DNA of 64,000 nucleotides from JBBQYD01 sp942493075 (lineage in GTDB: Bacteria > Verrucomicrobiota > Verrucomicrobiia > Limisphaerales > UBA8199), in contig OW818681.1 of the NCBI GenBank assembly GCA_942493075.1, forward strand, positions 4,588,001 to 4,652,000, written 5' to 3'. The stretch's first letter is position 1. Every line of letters begins with the position of its first letter. The notes under the pieces are model-generated. The model searched no databases and was not told the DNA's origin. It was given only the letters and a program-made list of their open reading frames with translations. Of this stretch, positions 1 through 9,362 are shown one piece after another. A program made the translations under genes and the position numbers.

Positions 1-3000
1 GCAGAATGTTGATAGCTCCTTCATAGGCGTTGTTGTCACCGCTTAAGGTCACGGTGCTCGTCCCCTGCTTAACCAGCAACCCGGTAGTAACTCCCAACGG
101 GTTAATTAGTTGCCCACCGAACTGCATATCCGCTGATGGGTTCAGTGCCAGAGTGCCACCCGTCAGGGAGACAACTCCCCCGAAAGTGCTGAGGGGGCTG
201 TTAACATTGAAGGAGCCCCCATCGATTGAAATGGAGCCAAAAAGGTTCTCCCCACCGGCCAGGTTGATGCTGCCCTGAGTGAGAGCGGTCTCGCCAGCCA
301 CTGTAATCCCTGCATTGCCGATTGTGAGTGATCCCGCGCCATTTTTGGTAAGGCTCCCGGCAGCGATCGTGCCTGGACCACTGAATGTATAATTAAGTGT
401 AGAATTATCGACTGTCATGGCTGCGGGCTGAACCATGCCATTAACGCTGACAGATCCCACGCTCGCATCGTCATTGAACGTGACATTATCTCCCAGGAAG
501 AAAATGTCCGGAGTCGTCCCTTTGAGCCAGTTAGCCACACCTTTGGTGTCCCACACGTTGGGATTACCGGCGGTGCCGCCTTCCCAGAACAAGCTGGCAG
601 AGGCGCCGCTGCCCGAAACAGTGACTTGAATCGTATTCCCAACAATGGAAGGAGTGAACGCATACCTGGAATCGCTGGTGACCTCCAGATTGGCAGTTCC
701 GCCGACAAGAGCGCCGCTAAACTGGAACAGCGTATAGGGTGACGTGTTATCGAGCGTTGCCAGTGGAGCGATTTTTATCTTGTTAACTCCCGCCAGGTTG
801 AGGTTCCCGGCCACTTCCACAAGGTCGCTATCAATTCCCACCAAAGCAGGATTAGCCCCGAGTTCAAAGAGGTTATCCGAGCCGTTCAGGGCCAGGTTGT
901 TACTAAACGTCAGCACGCCCGCGCTGGCTCCTGGCACCAACCCGGCGCCATTTTGAGCGGTCAAATCGCCTAGAATCACGCCGCGCCCGCCTAGTTTCTG
1001 ATTGGCAGCCAGGGTATAGCTTCCGATATCCACTACATCCAGCACACCTGTGGAGGTCAGTGCGCCGAGGGTTATTCTCGGGCTGGTTGCAATCGAACCA
1101 TCGGCCGACAGCTTCAGGCCGCCATTCTGCACCACGGTTTCGCCCGTGTAAGTGCTCGGAACGGTCAGCATGAGAGTGCCCGTATTGCTCTTAATCAAAT
1201 CGCCAGGACCAGTGATTGCGTTGCTCAGAGTCAGCATGACATTGGTCACGCCGGATGCAGTCATGATGTCGAACACGGTCGCAGGCAATCCGCTGACCAC
1301 CGGTGCGGTCAGGTAGGTTGCGTTGCCACCCACGCGCAGGGTGCCACCCGCAAACTCGATCGTTTTCGCGATTGATCCTGTAGAGGAGTTCTCCAAGAAA
1401 ACGACGTTGGTGTAAGCCCGGATACTTCCAGCCCCGCCGAGGATTGAACGGGTGAGCCCGAGCATGCCCTGCTGGAGCTCAATCGTGCCCGCGTTGGTCA
1501 CAACGCTATCCACAATTGAGAACTGTGCCGCCCCGCCTTTGGTCAGCGTATGGCCATTCAAATCCAAGCGTCCAGAGAAACTGCCTGAGCCACTCGGCCC
1601 ACGCAAATCCCAGCGCGCCGCAGTGGTAATCAACGTATCGTCCGTCAGGGACAGGAAGCGAATGGCATTATTCTGAGCCGGGCCAGTGTTAACAATGGCG
1701 CCCTGGTTGGTGTAACCGGTTCCTCCCACAGTGATCGACTCCCCGGGATTGTAGAATGACGAGCCAAAGATATCCAGGGTTGCCCCACTGGAGATCGTGG
1801 TTCCGCCGTTGGTTCCGCCCAATGCCGACCCGTTGATAGTGCGGAGCACACCAGCCTCTACGGCAACTCCGCCCAGAAAATCATTTGCGTTGCTGATGGT
1901 CAGCATACTCGCTCCTCGTTTCACGAGCGACGTGCCGCCGCTCAGACGGCCTGAACCGCCGAAAGTGTAATTACGGTCGGCAGCATCGACCGTCACGCCG
2001 CCAGGGGATAAGGCGCCACTCAGCAGCACCAGGTTGGTCAAGCCGGAAGTCCCATCAAATCGCACGCTGTCGAAAGTGAAGAACTGATCCGCGGTTTCAT
2101 TTCCCGTTCGCACCCAATTGGTCGCTGCGGTATCCCAAACAGAACTGCTGACCGAATTCCACTTCAAAGATTCGGGTGCACCGCCACTAACAATCAGGTT
2201 GACCTGATTGGTTGTGCTGTAATCGAGATTGATGTCGTAGCGGGTGCTGTTCACAAATCGCAAGTAGCCGCTCAGCGCTCCCTGATAATCCATTAACCGG
2301 TAGGACCCGTTTTGCAGCGAACTGCCCAGAGGGGCAAGGGTGACGAGATTGCTAACCAAAGTCAGGTTTCCAGTCACCTTCAGCACGTCGTTGCCTGCCG
2401 CCGGTGTGCTGCTGGCGTTGAAGGTGTATCCACCGTTGTTACCAAATACGAAATTGCCATCAATGTCCATCTGGCTAGGGATCACTCCAGTGCCGGGAGA
2501 GAGTGTGCTGTAAACGGTTACGCTATTGGCGTTGGTTACTCGGCCATACCCTGTCAGGGTCCCCGAGGCCAGATTGCCTTTGGTCGCATCGCCATCCGGA
2601 TTGAGGTTGATGAGGCCCGAATTGTTCACGGCGCTATTGCCTGTTCCGCTCGGCTCGATATTGCCCTTAACATTCACGACGGCATTGCTCGCGATATTCA
2701 AGTTGCCCGTTGGATTGCTGCTACCCAGTTTGCGGCCCAGCATGATGTTGTTGTTCACGTTCAAAACAGCGGTCCCGTTGACATTGACGGTTCCTGAGGC
2801 ATTAGCGGTCTGTCCAGAGCTCGGCAATCCAGTGGTGTGGTAGCCCAGATACAGATTATCGGCTGTCAGGCTGCCCTGGTCATATGTGAAGGTACCTGTT
2901 GAAGTGCTGCTGCTATTCGTACCTGAACGCCCCACAAACATATCAACCACCACGGCGTCAAGAATGCCGCCTGAAGTGTTCAAAGTGCCACTATGGCTCA

Positions 3001-3895
3001 CGCTGGTGCCAGGGCGGTATGAGGTAGTAACGCCCGCACGCTGATCGGCAAGAGCCAGCACCTGCACAGGTCCTCCATCGCTGCCACGCAGCGACACATA
3101 GGGAGTTTCCAGACCCCCTTGAAATTGCATCGCACCTGTCGATTTATGGCCGCCGATGGAGATTGCATCAGACTGGATTTCGTTGTGTTGTCCCAAGAGC
3201 AGTTGTTGCGTGCCCCGCAGGCTGGTGTTGGAATTCTCCATGGCGCCGAGGAGTATTCCCGGGCGGTCCACGCCGGCCGCCGTGTGCACGCGGTTGGTTC
3301 GGGCCAGGATGATCCGCCCCATGGCGCGAGGCGAGTTCTGCACCGTGGCACCTATCCGGATCTGCTGCACATCCGCTGTAAAGTTGGTCAAACCCGTCAG
3401 ATCAAGAATGGCGTAGTGATCTGAATCCGAGCCCGTCTGAGTGACATCAATGGCTCCGGCTGAGTTGCTGACTGAGAGGCTGCCCGGCCCGGAAATTCGA
3501 TACTGCAAGGTCTGCCCCCCAATATCCGATCCGAAGAAAACTACGAGCGGATCTTGAAACTCGTTCGCCACTTTAAGAGTCACGCCCGCAGGCAGAAAGG
3601 TATGATGAAAGCCGTTTGTACTTATGGTCGAGTAGTTTATTCCGTTCACACCAAAAGGCGTGTTCACGTAATTATTCGGAATCCCTGTGCCGCCCGGATA
3701 ACTATTATCAAAGGCGACCTGAGTGAACTCATTGGGGATGCCCGCCGACCAGTTTCCAATCGCGGTCCAGTCTGGCGTTTCCCCAGCGCCTGTCCAGGTG
3801 GTCTGGGCAAACAGCGAGGAGCTCAATGCAACCGTGGCGCAACCAATCAGGGTCAGGGCTTTTCGGGATGAGGTGGGGAGCTTTTTATTTCTCAT
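1..3895 (-). CDS. Autotransporter-associated beta-strand repeat surface protein (partial, C-terminus off window)
   Basis: From the ATG at 3895 the frame stays open to the window edge, about 1,298 codons, so the C-terminus is missing. An AGGT ribosome site lies just upstream of the ATG. The N-terminus has a basic start and a hydrophobic stretch ending in SSLFA, a signal peptide probably cut after residue 30, followed by a TTWTG opening typical of verrucomicrobial beta-strand repeat proteins. The rest is Gly/Asn/Thr/Ser-rich with units such as NGAGSLTIG that recur, as in the autotransporter-associated beta-strand repeat family. This predicts a long beta-solenoid passenger on the cell surface. 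Whether a barrel or another C-terminal sorting domain follows cannot be seen. No enzymatic domain was recognised. It is divergent from the RCC1 gene across a 400-bp gap. Confidence 0.85.
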   Translation of the reverse strand, partial: MRNKKLPTSSRKALTLIGCATVALSSSLFAQTTWTGAGETPDWTAIGNWSAGIPNEFTQVAFDNSYPGGTGIPNNYVNTPFGVNGINYSTISTNGFHHTFLPAGVTLKVANEFQDPLVVFFGSDIGGQTLQYRISGPGSLSVSNSAGAIDVTQTGSDSDHYAILDLTGLTNFTADVQQIRIGATVQNSPRAMGRIILARTNRVHTAAGVDRPGILLGAMENSNTSLRGTQQLLLGQHNEIQSDAISIGGHKSTGAMQFQGGLETPYVSLRGSDGGPVQVLALADQRAGVTTSYRPGTSVSHSGTLNTSGGILDAVVVDMFVGRSGTNSSSTSTGTFTYDQGSLTADNLYLGYHTTGLPSSGQTANASGTVNVNGTAVLNVNNNIMLGRKLGSSNPTGNLNIASNAVVNVKGNIEPSGTGNSAVNNSGLINLNPDGDATKGNLASGTLTGYGRVTNANSVTVYSTLSPGTGVIPSQMDIDGNFVFGNNGGYTFNASSTPAAGNDVLKVTGNLTLVSNLVTLAPLGSSLQNGSYRLMDYQGALSGYLRFVNSTRYDINLDYSTTNQVNLIVSGGAPESLKWNSVSSSVWDTAATNWVRTGNETADQFFTFDSVRFDGTSGLTNLVLLSGALSPGGVTVDAADRNYTFGGSGRLSGGTSLVKRGASMLTISNANDFLGGVAVEAGVLRTINGSALGGTNGGTTISSGATLDIFGSSFYNPGESITVGGTGYTNQGAIVNTGPAQNNAIRFLSLTDDTLITTAARWDLRGPSGSGSFSGRLDLNGHTLTKGGAAQFSIVDSVVTNAGTIELQQGMLGLTRSILGGAGSIRAYTNVVFLENSSTGSIAKTIEFAGGTLRVGGNATYLTAPVVSGLPATVFDIMTASGVTNVMLTLSNAITGPGDLIKSNTGTLMLTVPSTYTGETVVQNGGLKLSADGSIATSPRITLGALTSTGVLDVVDIGSYTLAANQKLGGRGVILGDLTAQNGAGLVPGASAGVLTFSNNLALNGSDNLFELGANPALVGIDSDLVEVAGNLNLAGVNKIKIAPLATLDNTSPYTLFQFSGALVGGTANLEVTSDSRYAFTPSIVGNTIQVTVSGSGASASLFWEGGTAGNPNVWDTKGVANWLKGTTPDIFFLGDNVTFNDDASVGSVSVNGMVQPAAMTVDNSTLNYTFSGPGTIAAGSLTKNGAGSLTIGNAGITVAGETALTQGSINLAGGENLFGSISIDGGSFNVNSPLSTFGGVVSLTGGTLALNPSADMQFGGQLINPLGVTTGLLVKQGTSTVTLSGDNNAYEGAINIL

Positions 3896-4295
3896 AGCTT
3901 TACCTGTACAGCAGTCGGTACGTGCCAGAACCTGGCGTCCCCTGTTGAGGGACCACTCCCATGCGGGATGTGCGGTCAGGATACGTGACCAACTTTTGGG
4001 CTTAGAGCTGATTAAGCCAAGGTCGCGTCATGCGGTCAAGAGTAAAAACCTCAGCGCCACAAAGTTGAGGAGACAATCACCTGTTAAGCAGTTTGATCAG
4101 AGACAGCCGTTGAGGGTCCTCCGGGAATTGAAAGTTACGAAAGGAATGCAAGGCCTTAGCAAGAAACCTCTCATTGCCGGCCACATCCCTTCCGAAAGCA
4201 GCCCTGGCGTCTCAATTTTCCCCGGGGAAACCCCGGGGGCTTGTTCCGGGGGTACCCCGATTTTCACTTTCACCGCCATGTGTCATACTGCAAGC
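3896..4295. other. 400-bp divergent intergenic region with a palindromic GC-rich block
   Basis: This gap separates the beta-strand repeat gene (minus) from the RCC1 gene (plus) and must hold both promoters, though no convincing -35/-10 pair stands out. Near the RCC1 start, 4217-4230 is a perfect 14-bp palindrome (TTTCCCCGGGGAAA). It is followed at 4231-4238 by a second CCCCGGGG and at 4246-4259 by further complementary G/C runs. These could fold into alternative hairpins in the RCC1 leader. An open frame crosses the gap in phase with RCC1, but it has no signal sequence or recognisable domain and is treated as chance. Confidence 0.4.
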
Positions 4296-5324
4296 ATGAT
4301 AGTTAGCAACATCGTCCGTCAGATTGGATCAAAGGTAGCCACGCAGGCCGTTCTGCGCAGCGCCGCCTTGGCAGTCGCCCTGACCTGCGTGTCCGCCCAA
4401 GCCGCCAGCCGCCTGGTAGCCTGGGGAGATATGAATTTCAATCAAATGGTCGATGCGCCCACAGTGCGCGAAGGATCGGTCACCGGCATCGCGGCTGGCT
4501 CCTTTCATAATGTCATGATCCAACGAACCGGAGTAGTGACCGCCTGGGGCGACAATACTTTCGGCCAGGTTCAAGCCAGCTCACCCCTGCGCCGCCGGGC
4601 AGTAGCCATCGCGGCGGGCAACGTGCATACGGTTGCTCTGCTGCAGAACGGCACCGTTGCCTCCTGGGGAGAGTCCTCCGGCCAGTATGGCAGCTATGCG
4701 CAGAGCAGCACCATTCCAGCGGGTTTGCGTGGAGTCACCAAGATTGCCGCTGGTGCAGTTCACACGCTGGCTTTGAAACAAGATGGCACCGTGACTGCCT
4801 GGGGTTCAGATCTTTATGGACAATGCGACGTTCCGGAAGGGTTGACGGATGTGGTGGCAATCGCAGGGGGCATGTATCACAGCCTGGCCTTGCTCGCTGA
4901 CGGCACAGTGGTTGCCTGGGGAGCTAACAGCCACGGTCAGTGCAAGGTCCCAGCCGACCTGAATAATGTTGTAGCCATCGCCGCAGGCGGTTTTCACAGT
5001 CTGGCACTTAAATCAGATGGCACGGTAGTTTTCTGGGGAGCCTACGGATACATCCGAGGCACTGTTCCCGCAGGTCTGAATAACGTTGTAGCCATTTCCA
5101 CAGGCGATTATCACAGCCTGGCGCTCAAGAAAGACGGTTCGGTTGTGGCCTGGGGCCTAAACGATGCAGGCCAGTGTGATATCCCTGCCGGCCTTCGTAA
5201 CGTGGTCGCTATCGACGCACGCGGCAGTCACAGCCTCGTCCTTTTGAACGAAGTGACTGCGCCGACTCCGGCGATTCGCCGGCCAGTTGCCCGCTCGTCA
5301 CGTTTTCCGTCGGTTTATAAATAG
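4296..5324 (+). CDS. Secreted RCC1-repeat beta-propeller protein
   Basis: 342 residues from the ATG at 4296. This start gives a clean signal peptide ending in CVSAQA (about residue 36). An in-frame ATG at 4278 adds six residues, and starts further upstream would bury the signal peptide. The mature part consists of roughly seven repeats of about 40 residues. Each carries the RCC1 pattern: a VAWG or VAWGDN strand, then G-Q, a V-P turn, VVAIAAG, then HSLAL-DGTV. This predicts a seven-bladed propeller. In bacteria such exported RCC1 proteins are usually of unknown binding function; no catalytic residues are expected. The start lacks a strong Shine-Dalgarno sequence. A rho-independent terminator follows 33 bp after the stop. 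Confidence 0.85.
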   Translation: MIVSNIVRQIGSKVATQAVLRSAALAVALTCVSAQAASRLVAWGDMNFNQMVDAPTVREGSVTGIAAGSFHNVMIQRTGVVTAWGDNTFGQVQASSPLRRRAVAIAAGNVHTVALLQNGTVASWGESSGQYGSYAQSSTIPAGLRGVTKIAAGAVHTLALKQDGTVTAWGSDLYGQCDVPEGLTDVVAIAGGMYHSLALLADGTVVAWGANSHGQCKVPADLNNVVAIAAGGFHSLALKSDGTVVFWGAYGYIRGTVPAGLNNVVAISTGDYHSLALKKDGSVVAWGLNDAGQCDIPAGLRNVVAIDARGSHSLVLLNEVTAPTPAIRRPVARSSRFPSVYK

Positions 5325-5357
5325 ATTTCTTTCCGTTTGGATCTGTTAGTTCGGAGG

Positions 5358-5391
5358 CGCCGCCCAGTGACTCGGGCGGCGTTCTTGTTTT
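5358..5391 (+). terminator. Rho-independent terminator after the RCC1 gene
   Basis: A perfect 8-bp G/C stem (CGCCGCCC at 5358-5365 with GGGCGGCG at 5374-5381) and an 8-nt loop are followed by TTCTTGTTTT. It sits between the convergent RCC1 gene and the ABC ATPase gene. The T-rich side matches transcription from the RCC1 gene. Confidence 0.8.
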
Positions 5392-5407
5392 CTGAACCCT
5401 CGTTAGT

Positions 5408-6382
5408 TCAGGTATCCAACGGAAAATGGCACGAGACCCAATGGTCTGGCGCGATCTCGCGCAGGACCGGGGCTTGCCGGTCGCAGGTCCCGAGTTGCGC
5501 AACTACACACCGTGGGTGGAACGGGCAGCCTGCGGGTGGGTTCACTGGGGAAGGCACATCTCCCGAGAGCACGATCCGGCGGCGTTGGGATACGGGATCG
5601 ATTTCAGGCACCGCAGAAATCAGCGCTTGGGTGTAAGGGTGCCTGGGTGAGCGAATCAGAAGCTTGGCCTCGGCGACTTCTACAATCTTCCCCAAGTACA
5701 TGACCATCACGCGATGGCTTATGTGCTCAACCACTGCCAGGTCATGCGCGATGAACAGGAGCGAAATCCCTCGCTGCCGCTGCAAGTCCTGCAACAAATT
5801 GACGATCTGAGCCTGTACGGAAACATCCAGGGCGCTGACGGGTTCATCACAGACCAGGAGCTCTGGTTCCAGGGCCAAAGCCCGTGCGATCACTATCCGC
5901 TGACGCTGTCCCCCACTGAACTCGTGCGGATAGCGTTCGAGTGCGCCGGCCTCCAGACCAACAGATACAAGCAGTTCCGCGGCACGCTCCCGTCTCTCCG
6001 CAACGGTTCGTCCGATCCTGTGAATCACCAGCGGCTCCATCAGAATTTGCGCCACGGTCATCCGCGGATTCAACGAGGCAGTTGGATCCTGAAATACGAT
6101 CTGCACCCGGCGTCGAAAATCCTTGAGTGCCCTGCCCTGCAAAGCTGCCACGTCCTGGCCTTCGTAACGAATTTGACCGGAAGTCGTTTGAACCAGGCGC
6201 ACAATGGCGCGTCCCAAGGTGCTCTTGCCACATCCGCTCTCACCTACCAAGCCAACGGTTTCGCCTCGCGATATCTCAAAGCTCACATCATCCACTGCAC
6301 GAACCCAGCCGCGTGGCGGGCCAAACAAGCTCGGCTTCACCGGGAAGTGCACCTTCAAGTTCGAAATGGCAAGCAGGCTCAT
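5408..6382 (-). CDS. Oligopeptide/dipeptide-type ABC transporter ATP-binding protein (OppF/DppF-like)
   Basis: 324 residues. The ATPase carries Walker A GESGCGKST, the Q-loop region VFQDP, signature FSGGQRQR, Walker B LLVCDEPVSALD and the switch His in FIAHD. The C-terminal extension has the HPYTQAL segment and the cysteine pattern C-PFHPRC...C of the oligo_HPY domain, which in characterised OppF/DppF proteins binds an Fe-S cluster. It would energise import of peptides or similar solutes at the inner membrane. It overlaps the preceding OppD-like gene by 4 bp (translational coupling), and tyrS precedes that gene without a gap. No permease or binding-protein genes are next to it, so the substrate cannot be inferred. 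Confidence 0.92.
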   Translation of the reverse strand: MSLLAISNLKVHFPVKPSLFGPPRGWVRAVDDVSFEISRGETVGLVGESGCGKSTLGRAIVRLVQTTSGQIRYEGQDVAALQGRALKDFRRRVQIVFQDPTASLNPRMTVAQILMEPLVIHRIGRTVAERRERAAELLVSVGLEAGALERYPHEFSGGQRQRIVIARALALEPELLVCDEPVSALDVSVQAQIVNLLQDLQRQRGISLLFIAHDLAVVEHISHRVMVMYLGKIVEVAEAKLLIRSPRHPYTQALISAVPEIDPVSQRRRIVLSGDVPSPVNPPAGCPFHPRCVVAQLGTCDRQAPVLREIAPDHWVSCHFPLDT

Positions 6383-7359
6383 GCAGGTGGGGCTGGCATT
6401 GTCGAGCCGGGGGCGGCATAGAAAGAACGCACCCAGTGGCCGGGAGAAGCTTCGCGCAAGGGCGGCATCTGGGTATCACACGGTTGCTTTGCGCTTTGAC
6501 ATCTCGGAAAAAAACGGCAGCCAGCCGGGTAAGCGCCAGGTGCTGGCACGTTGCCCGGAATGGCCTTCAAACGCTCGTGCCCGCCGCCCAACCGCGGAAC
6601 GGATTGGATCAGGCCAAGAGTGTAAGGGTGCAGCGGATGGTGCAGGACGATATCCGCAGGCCCGGCTTCTACGATCTGCCCGGCATACATCACCGCGACA
6701 CGATCAGCCATGCCACCCACAATGCCCAGATTATGCGTGATCAGTAGAATCGTCATGCCCAAGCGCCGCTTCAGGTCTTTCAGCAAGTCCAGGATTTGCG
6801 CCTGGATCGTAACGTCGAGTGCCGTGGTAGGCTCGTCCGCAATCAACAACCGTGGCTCAGCAGCCAGCGCCATGGCAATCATCACCCGCTGCTGCATCCC
6901 CCCGGAAAGTTGGAAGGGATAATCCTTCAGCCGCAATTCTGGCGCAGGAATACCAACCAGCCTCAACAGCCGAATGACTTCAGAATCATTACACCAATCG
7001 GGACGATGCAACTTCAAAGATTCTTTGATCTGATTACCGATTCGCGACACGGGATTGAGAGAACTGCCCGGCTCCTGGAAGACATACCCTACAACACCTC
7101 CCCGCACCTGCTGAAGCTCACGCGGACTCATGCGGAGAACATCCTTCCCATCCAGCAGGATTTGGCCACCCGCATACTCTGCCGGCGGGCTCGGCAATAA
7201 TCGAGCGATGGAAAGGGCTGTGACGCTCTTGCCACAGCCACTTTCACCGACGATGCAGAGAGTCTCTCCAGAACGAATTTCAAGAGAGACATCATCAACC
7301 GCCCGAACTCTGTGTCCGGCGCTGATGAAATCCACCTTGAGATTCTGGATTTTGAGCAC
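6379..7359 (-). CDS. Oligopeptide/dipeptide-type ABC transporter ATP-binding protein (OppD/DppD-like)
   Basis: 326 residues from a GTG start at 7359, chosen because it follows directly on the tyrS stop codon. Walker A is GESGCGKSV, the signature LSGGMQQR, Walker B LLIADEPTTALD and the switch region LLITHN. The C-terminus carries HPYTLGL and the C-RFFPRC...C pattern of the oligo_HPY domain. With the OppF-like partner it forms the usual heterodimeric ATPase pair of peptide importers. The gene set is incomplete here: permeases and solute-binding protein must be elsewhere or supplied by another system. Linkage to tyrS suggests shared transcription rather than a shared pathway. Confidence 0.92.
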   Translation of the reverse strand: MLKIQNLKVDFISAGHRVRAVDDVSLEIRSGETLCIVGESGCGKSVTALSIARLLPSPPAEYAGGQILLDGKDVLRMSPRELQQVRGGVVGYVFQEPGSSLNPVSRIGNQIKESLKLHRPDWCNDSEVIRLLRLVGIPAPELRLKDYPFQLSGGMQQRVMIAMALAAEPRLLIADEPTTALDVTIQAQILDLLKDLKRRLGMTILLITHNLGIVGGMADRVAVMYAGQIVEAGPADIVLHHPLHPYTLGLIQSVPRLGGGHERLKAIPGNVPAPGAYPAGCRFFPRCQSAKQPCDTQMPPLREASPGHWVRSFYAAPGSTMPAPPA

Positions 7360-8640
7360 TTACTTAACGGTAAGGACGGTGTAGTTCCGTTTGCCTTTGC
7401 GCAGCAACAGGTGCTTTCCGAATAGCAAATCGGAGGCTTGCAGTGCTTTCAGAGGATTAGCCTCACGGACGTTATTCACGTAAACACCGCCGCCTTCAAC
7501 GTCTTTCCGGGCCTGGCCTTTGGACGAACATAAACCGGAATGAACGAGCAACTCCACCAGCGGTTTGCCAGGTGCTGCCAGATCAGTGGCCGGCAATTCC
7601 TTGGTGGGCACTTCACCGAGGATCTCCGAGAAGGTGTTTTCGGAAATCCCGGTAACATCGCCACCAAACAGAATCTCACTGGCACGGACCACCTCAGCCG
7701 TAGCCTCTGGTCCATGGATGAGGTCGGTGGTTGCTTTAGCCAAAGCTTTATGCGCGGCGCGTGCGCCCGGATTCTCGCTGTGCTGACGCTCCAAGGCCTC
7801 AATCTCTTCCTTGGAAAGGAAGGTGAAGTACTTGAGGTAGCGAAGGACATCGCGGTCATCCGTGCGAATCCAGAACTGATAGAACTTGTAGATGCTGGTC
7901 TTCTTTGGGTTCAGGTAGATGGCTCCACCCAGGCTCTTGCCAAACTTGGTGCCATCGGCGTTGGTAATGAGCGGCAGGGTCAACCCAAAGACCGTCTTGC
8001 CGATTTTCTTTCGGGTCAGTTCGATGCCAGCGGTAATGTTCCCCCACTGATCGCTCCCGCCGATTTGCAGCTCGCAGTTGTTATCCCGGCAAAGGACGTA
8101 AAAATCAAACGCCTGGAGCAGCATGTAACTGAACTCCGTGAAACTGATCCCCACTTCGCGATCTTCCATGCGCGCGCGCACACTCTCTTTGGCAACCATC
8201 TGGTTAACCGAAAAGTGTTTTCCCACCTCACGCAGGAACTCGAGGAAACTCACCGGCTCGGTCCAAGTCGCATTATCCAGCAGTCGAGCCGGGTTGCGAG
8301 GGGCATCAAAATCCAGCAACCGAGAGAGTTGCTGTTTTACCTGGGCAATGTTATGGGAAAGAACCTCGCGGGTTAAGAGCTGGCGCTCCTGCGTGCGACC
8401 GCTGGGATCGCCAATGGACCCCGTGGCCCCGCCGGCCAGGGCGATCGGATGATGTCCCAAAAGCTGAAAACGGCGCAGCGCCAGCAAAGGCACCAAATTG
8501 CCCACATGCAGGCTGTCAGCCGTCGGATCGAATCCACAATAGAGCGTCAGCGAACCGGCGCTGATCTTCTTCGTTAACTCCGCGGTGTCGGTGCAATCAG
8601 CAACCAACCCGCGCCATTGTAGTTCTTCCAAAATATTCAT
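7360..8640 (-). CDS. tyrS: Tyrosyl-tRNA synthetase
   Basis: 426 residues starting at the ATG at 8640 (MNILEELQWRGL); a start 12 codons upstream is open but adds non-conserved residues. This class I synthetase attaches tyrosine to tRNA-Tyr in the cytoplasm. Visible motifs are the HIGH equivalent HVGN, the tyrosine-site segment around YCGFDPTADSLHVG, QIGGSDQWGN and the KMSKS equivalent KFGKS, followed by a C-terminal S4 RNA-binding domain ending VLTVK. Length matches bacterial TyrS (about 420). It is the first gene of an operon with two peptide-transporter ATPases: the TAA stop is immediately followed by the GTG of the next gene. Confidence 0.97.
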   Translation of the reverse strand: MNILEELQWRGLVADCTDTAELTKKISAGSLTLYCGFDPTADSLHVGNLVPLLALRRFQLLGHHPIALAGGATGSIGDPSGRTQERQLLTREVLSHNIAQVKQQLSRLLDFDAPRNPARLLDNATWTEPVSFLEFLREVGKHFSVNQMVAKESVRARMEDREVGISFTEFSYMLLQAFDFYVLCRDNNCELQIGGSDQWGNITAGIELTRKKIGKTVFGLTLPLITNADGTKFGKSLGGAIYLNPKKTSIYKFYQFWIRTDDRDVLRYLKYFTFLSKEEIEALERQHSENPGARAAHKALAKATTDLIHGPEATAEVVRASEILFGGDVTGISENTFSEILGEVPTKELPATDLAAPGKPLVELLVHSGLCSSKGQARKDVEGGGVYVNNVREANPLKALQASDLLFGKHLLLRKGKRNYTVLTVK

Positions 8641-8672
8641 CCCGCCCAGCATAAATACGGGCGCGAAGATTT

Positions 8673-8711
8673 CCAATAGTGAAGGATAAGCAGTAAAAAC
8701 GCGTTTTAGCC
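8673..8711. repeat. Short dispersed repeat copy 1, upstream of tyrS
   Basis: CCAATAGTGAAGGAT here is followed, after a short A-rich spacer, by TTTAGCC. The same arrangement occurs at 15701-15740 upstream of the pseudopilin-like gene, with the same orientation and almost the same spacing (24 versus 25 nt after the core). Two copies are too few to name the family. Confidence 0.45.
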
Positions 8712-8816
8712 TGGGGCCGGGAGGGGGCGGAAGATCAAAGCCTCATAATCTGCCCTTTTCATGAAACCGGCCCCCGGATGCATGGTCACGACACCTATTC
8801 TCTCAGGAATTGGAGG

Positions 8817-9362
8817 CTACAGGGGGTTTAGCCTGTTCGTCGGATTCCTTATAGCACTGTCACCGGGTTGATGGAAATCAAAGCGAGATTCAGGAGAAAT
8901 GCCCAATTCAGTTCGTCCGCGCCGGGGACGAGAAGATTTGCGGGTTTCGGTCGGTTGGCTAGTCGTCAGTGAATCCCGCCGCGCTTTCCACATCACCGAG
9001 CGCTTCTGGCCATTCTGTTCATAACTAATTTCGCCCGCTATAGTATCATTGCTGATGTAACCCGTATATTTCTGAGCAAAGCTGGCTTCTGCGATTCGTC
9101 GCACGACTGTAAAAGTTAGGTTGCTGCCTTCAACTTTGGCTTCCGATATGGGTGTTTGTGCTCCGAGGCGGGTGGAACCTGAGGTTTCAATAGTGCCGGA
9201 CACAACACCATCTTTAAAATACAAGCTAAGCACGTTTGTCCGTCGGGGGAAATCATTGGTAGCGGGAGATGCCCAAATCCAAATCCCTGCAGGGTTTGAT
9301 ATGTCCTGCGCACGAGCGTTGACCCAAACGAAGAGTAGCACAATTGGAAGTAGGTAATTCAT
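8817..9362 (-). CDS. Small secreted protein of unknown function
   Basis: 181 residues from the ATG at 9362, which overlaps the stop of the preceding gene as ATGA and so indicates coupling. The N-terminus (MNYLLPIVLLFVWVNARAQ) is a signal peptide. The central part contains beta-strand-like segments (NVLSLYFKDGVVSGTIET; NLTFTVVRRI; YTGYISNDTIAGEIS). This pattern recalls verrucomicrobial and planctomycete proteins with a single small beta-barrel domain, but no family is claimed. The C-terminal 40 residues are basic and probably disordered. It is likely co-expressed with the 419-residue secreted protein upstream. Confidence 0.65.
   Translation of the reverse strand: MNYLLPIVLLFVWVNARAQDISNPAGIWIWASPATNDFPRRTNVLSLYFKDGVVSGTIETSGSTRLGAQTPISEAKVEGSNLTFTVVRRIAEASFAQKYTGYISNDTIAGEISYEQNGQKRSVMWKARRDSLTTSQPTETRKSSRPRRGRTELGISPESRFDFHQPGDSAIRNPTNRLNPL

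Noticed and set aside
2312..2797. Plus-strand open frames inside the beta-strand repeat gene
   Set aside because: They are antisense shadows of a minus-strand gene with clear signal peptide and repeats.
3723..4295. Plus-strand extension upstream of the RCC1 start
   Set aside because: The frame is open, but the signal peptide only makes sense when translation starts at 4296, and the extra part overlaps the start region of the minus-strand gene.
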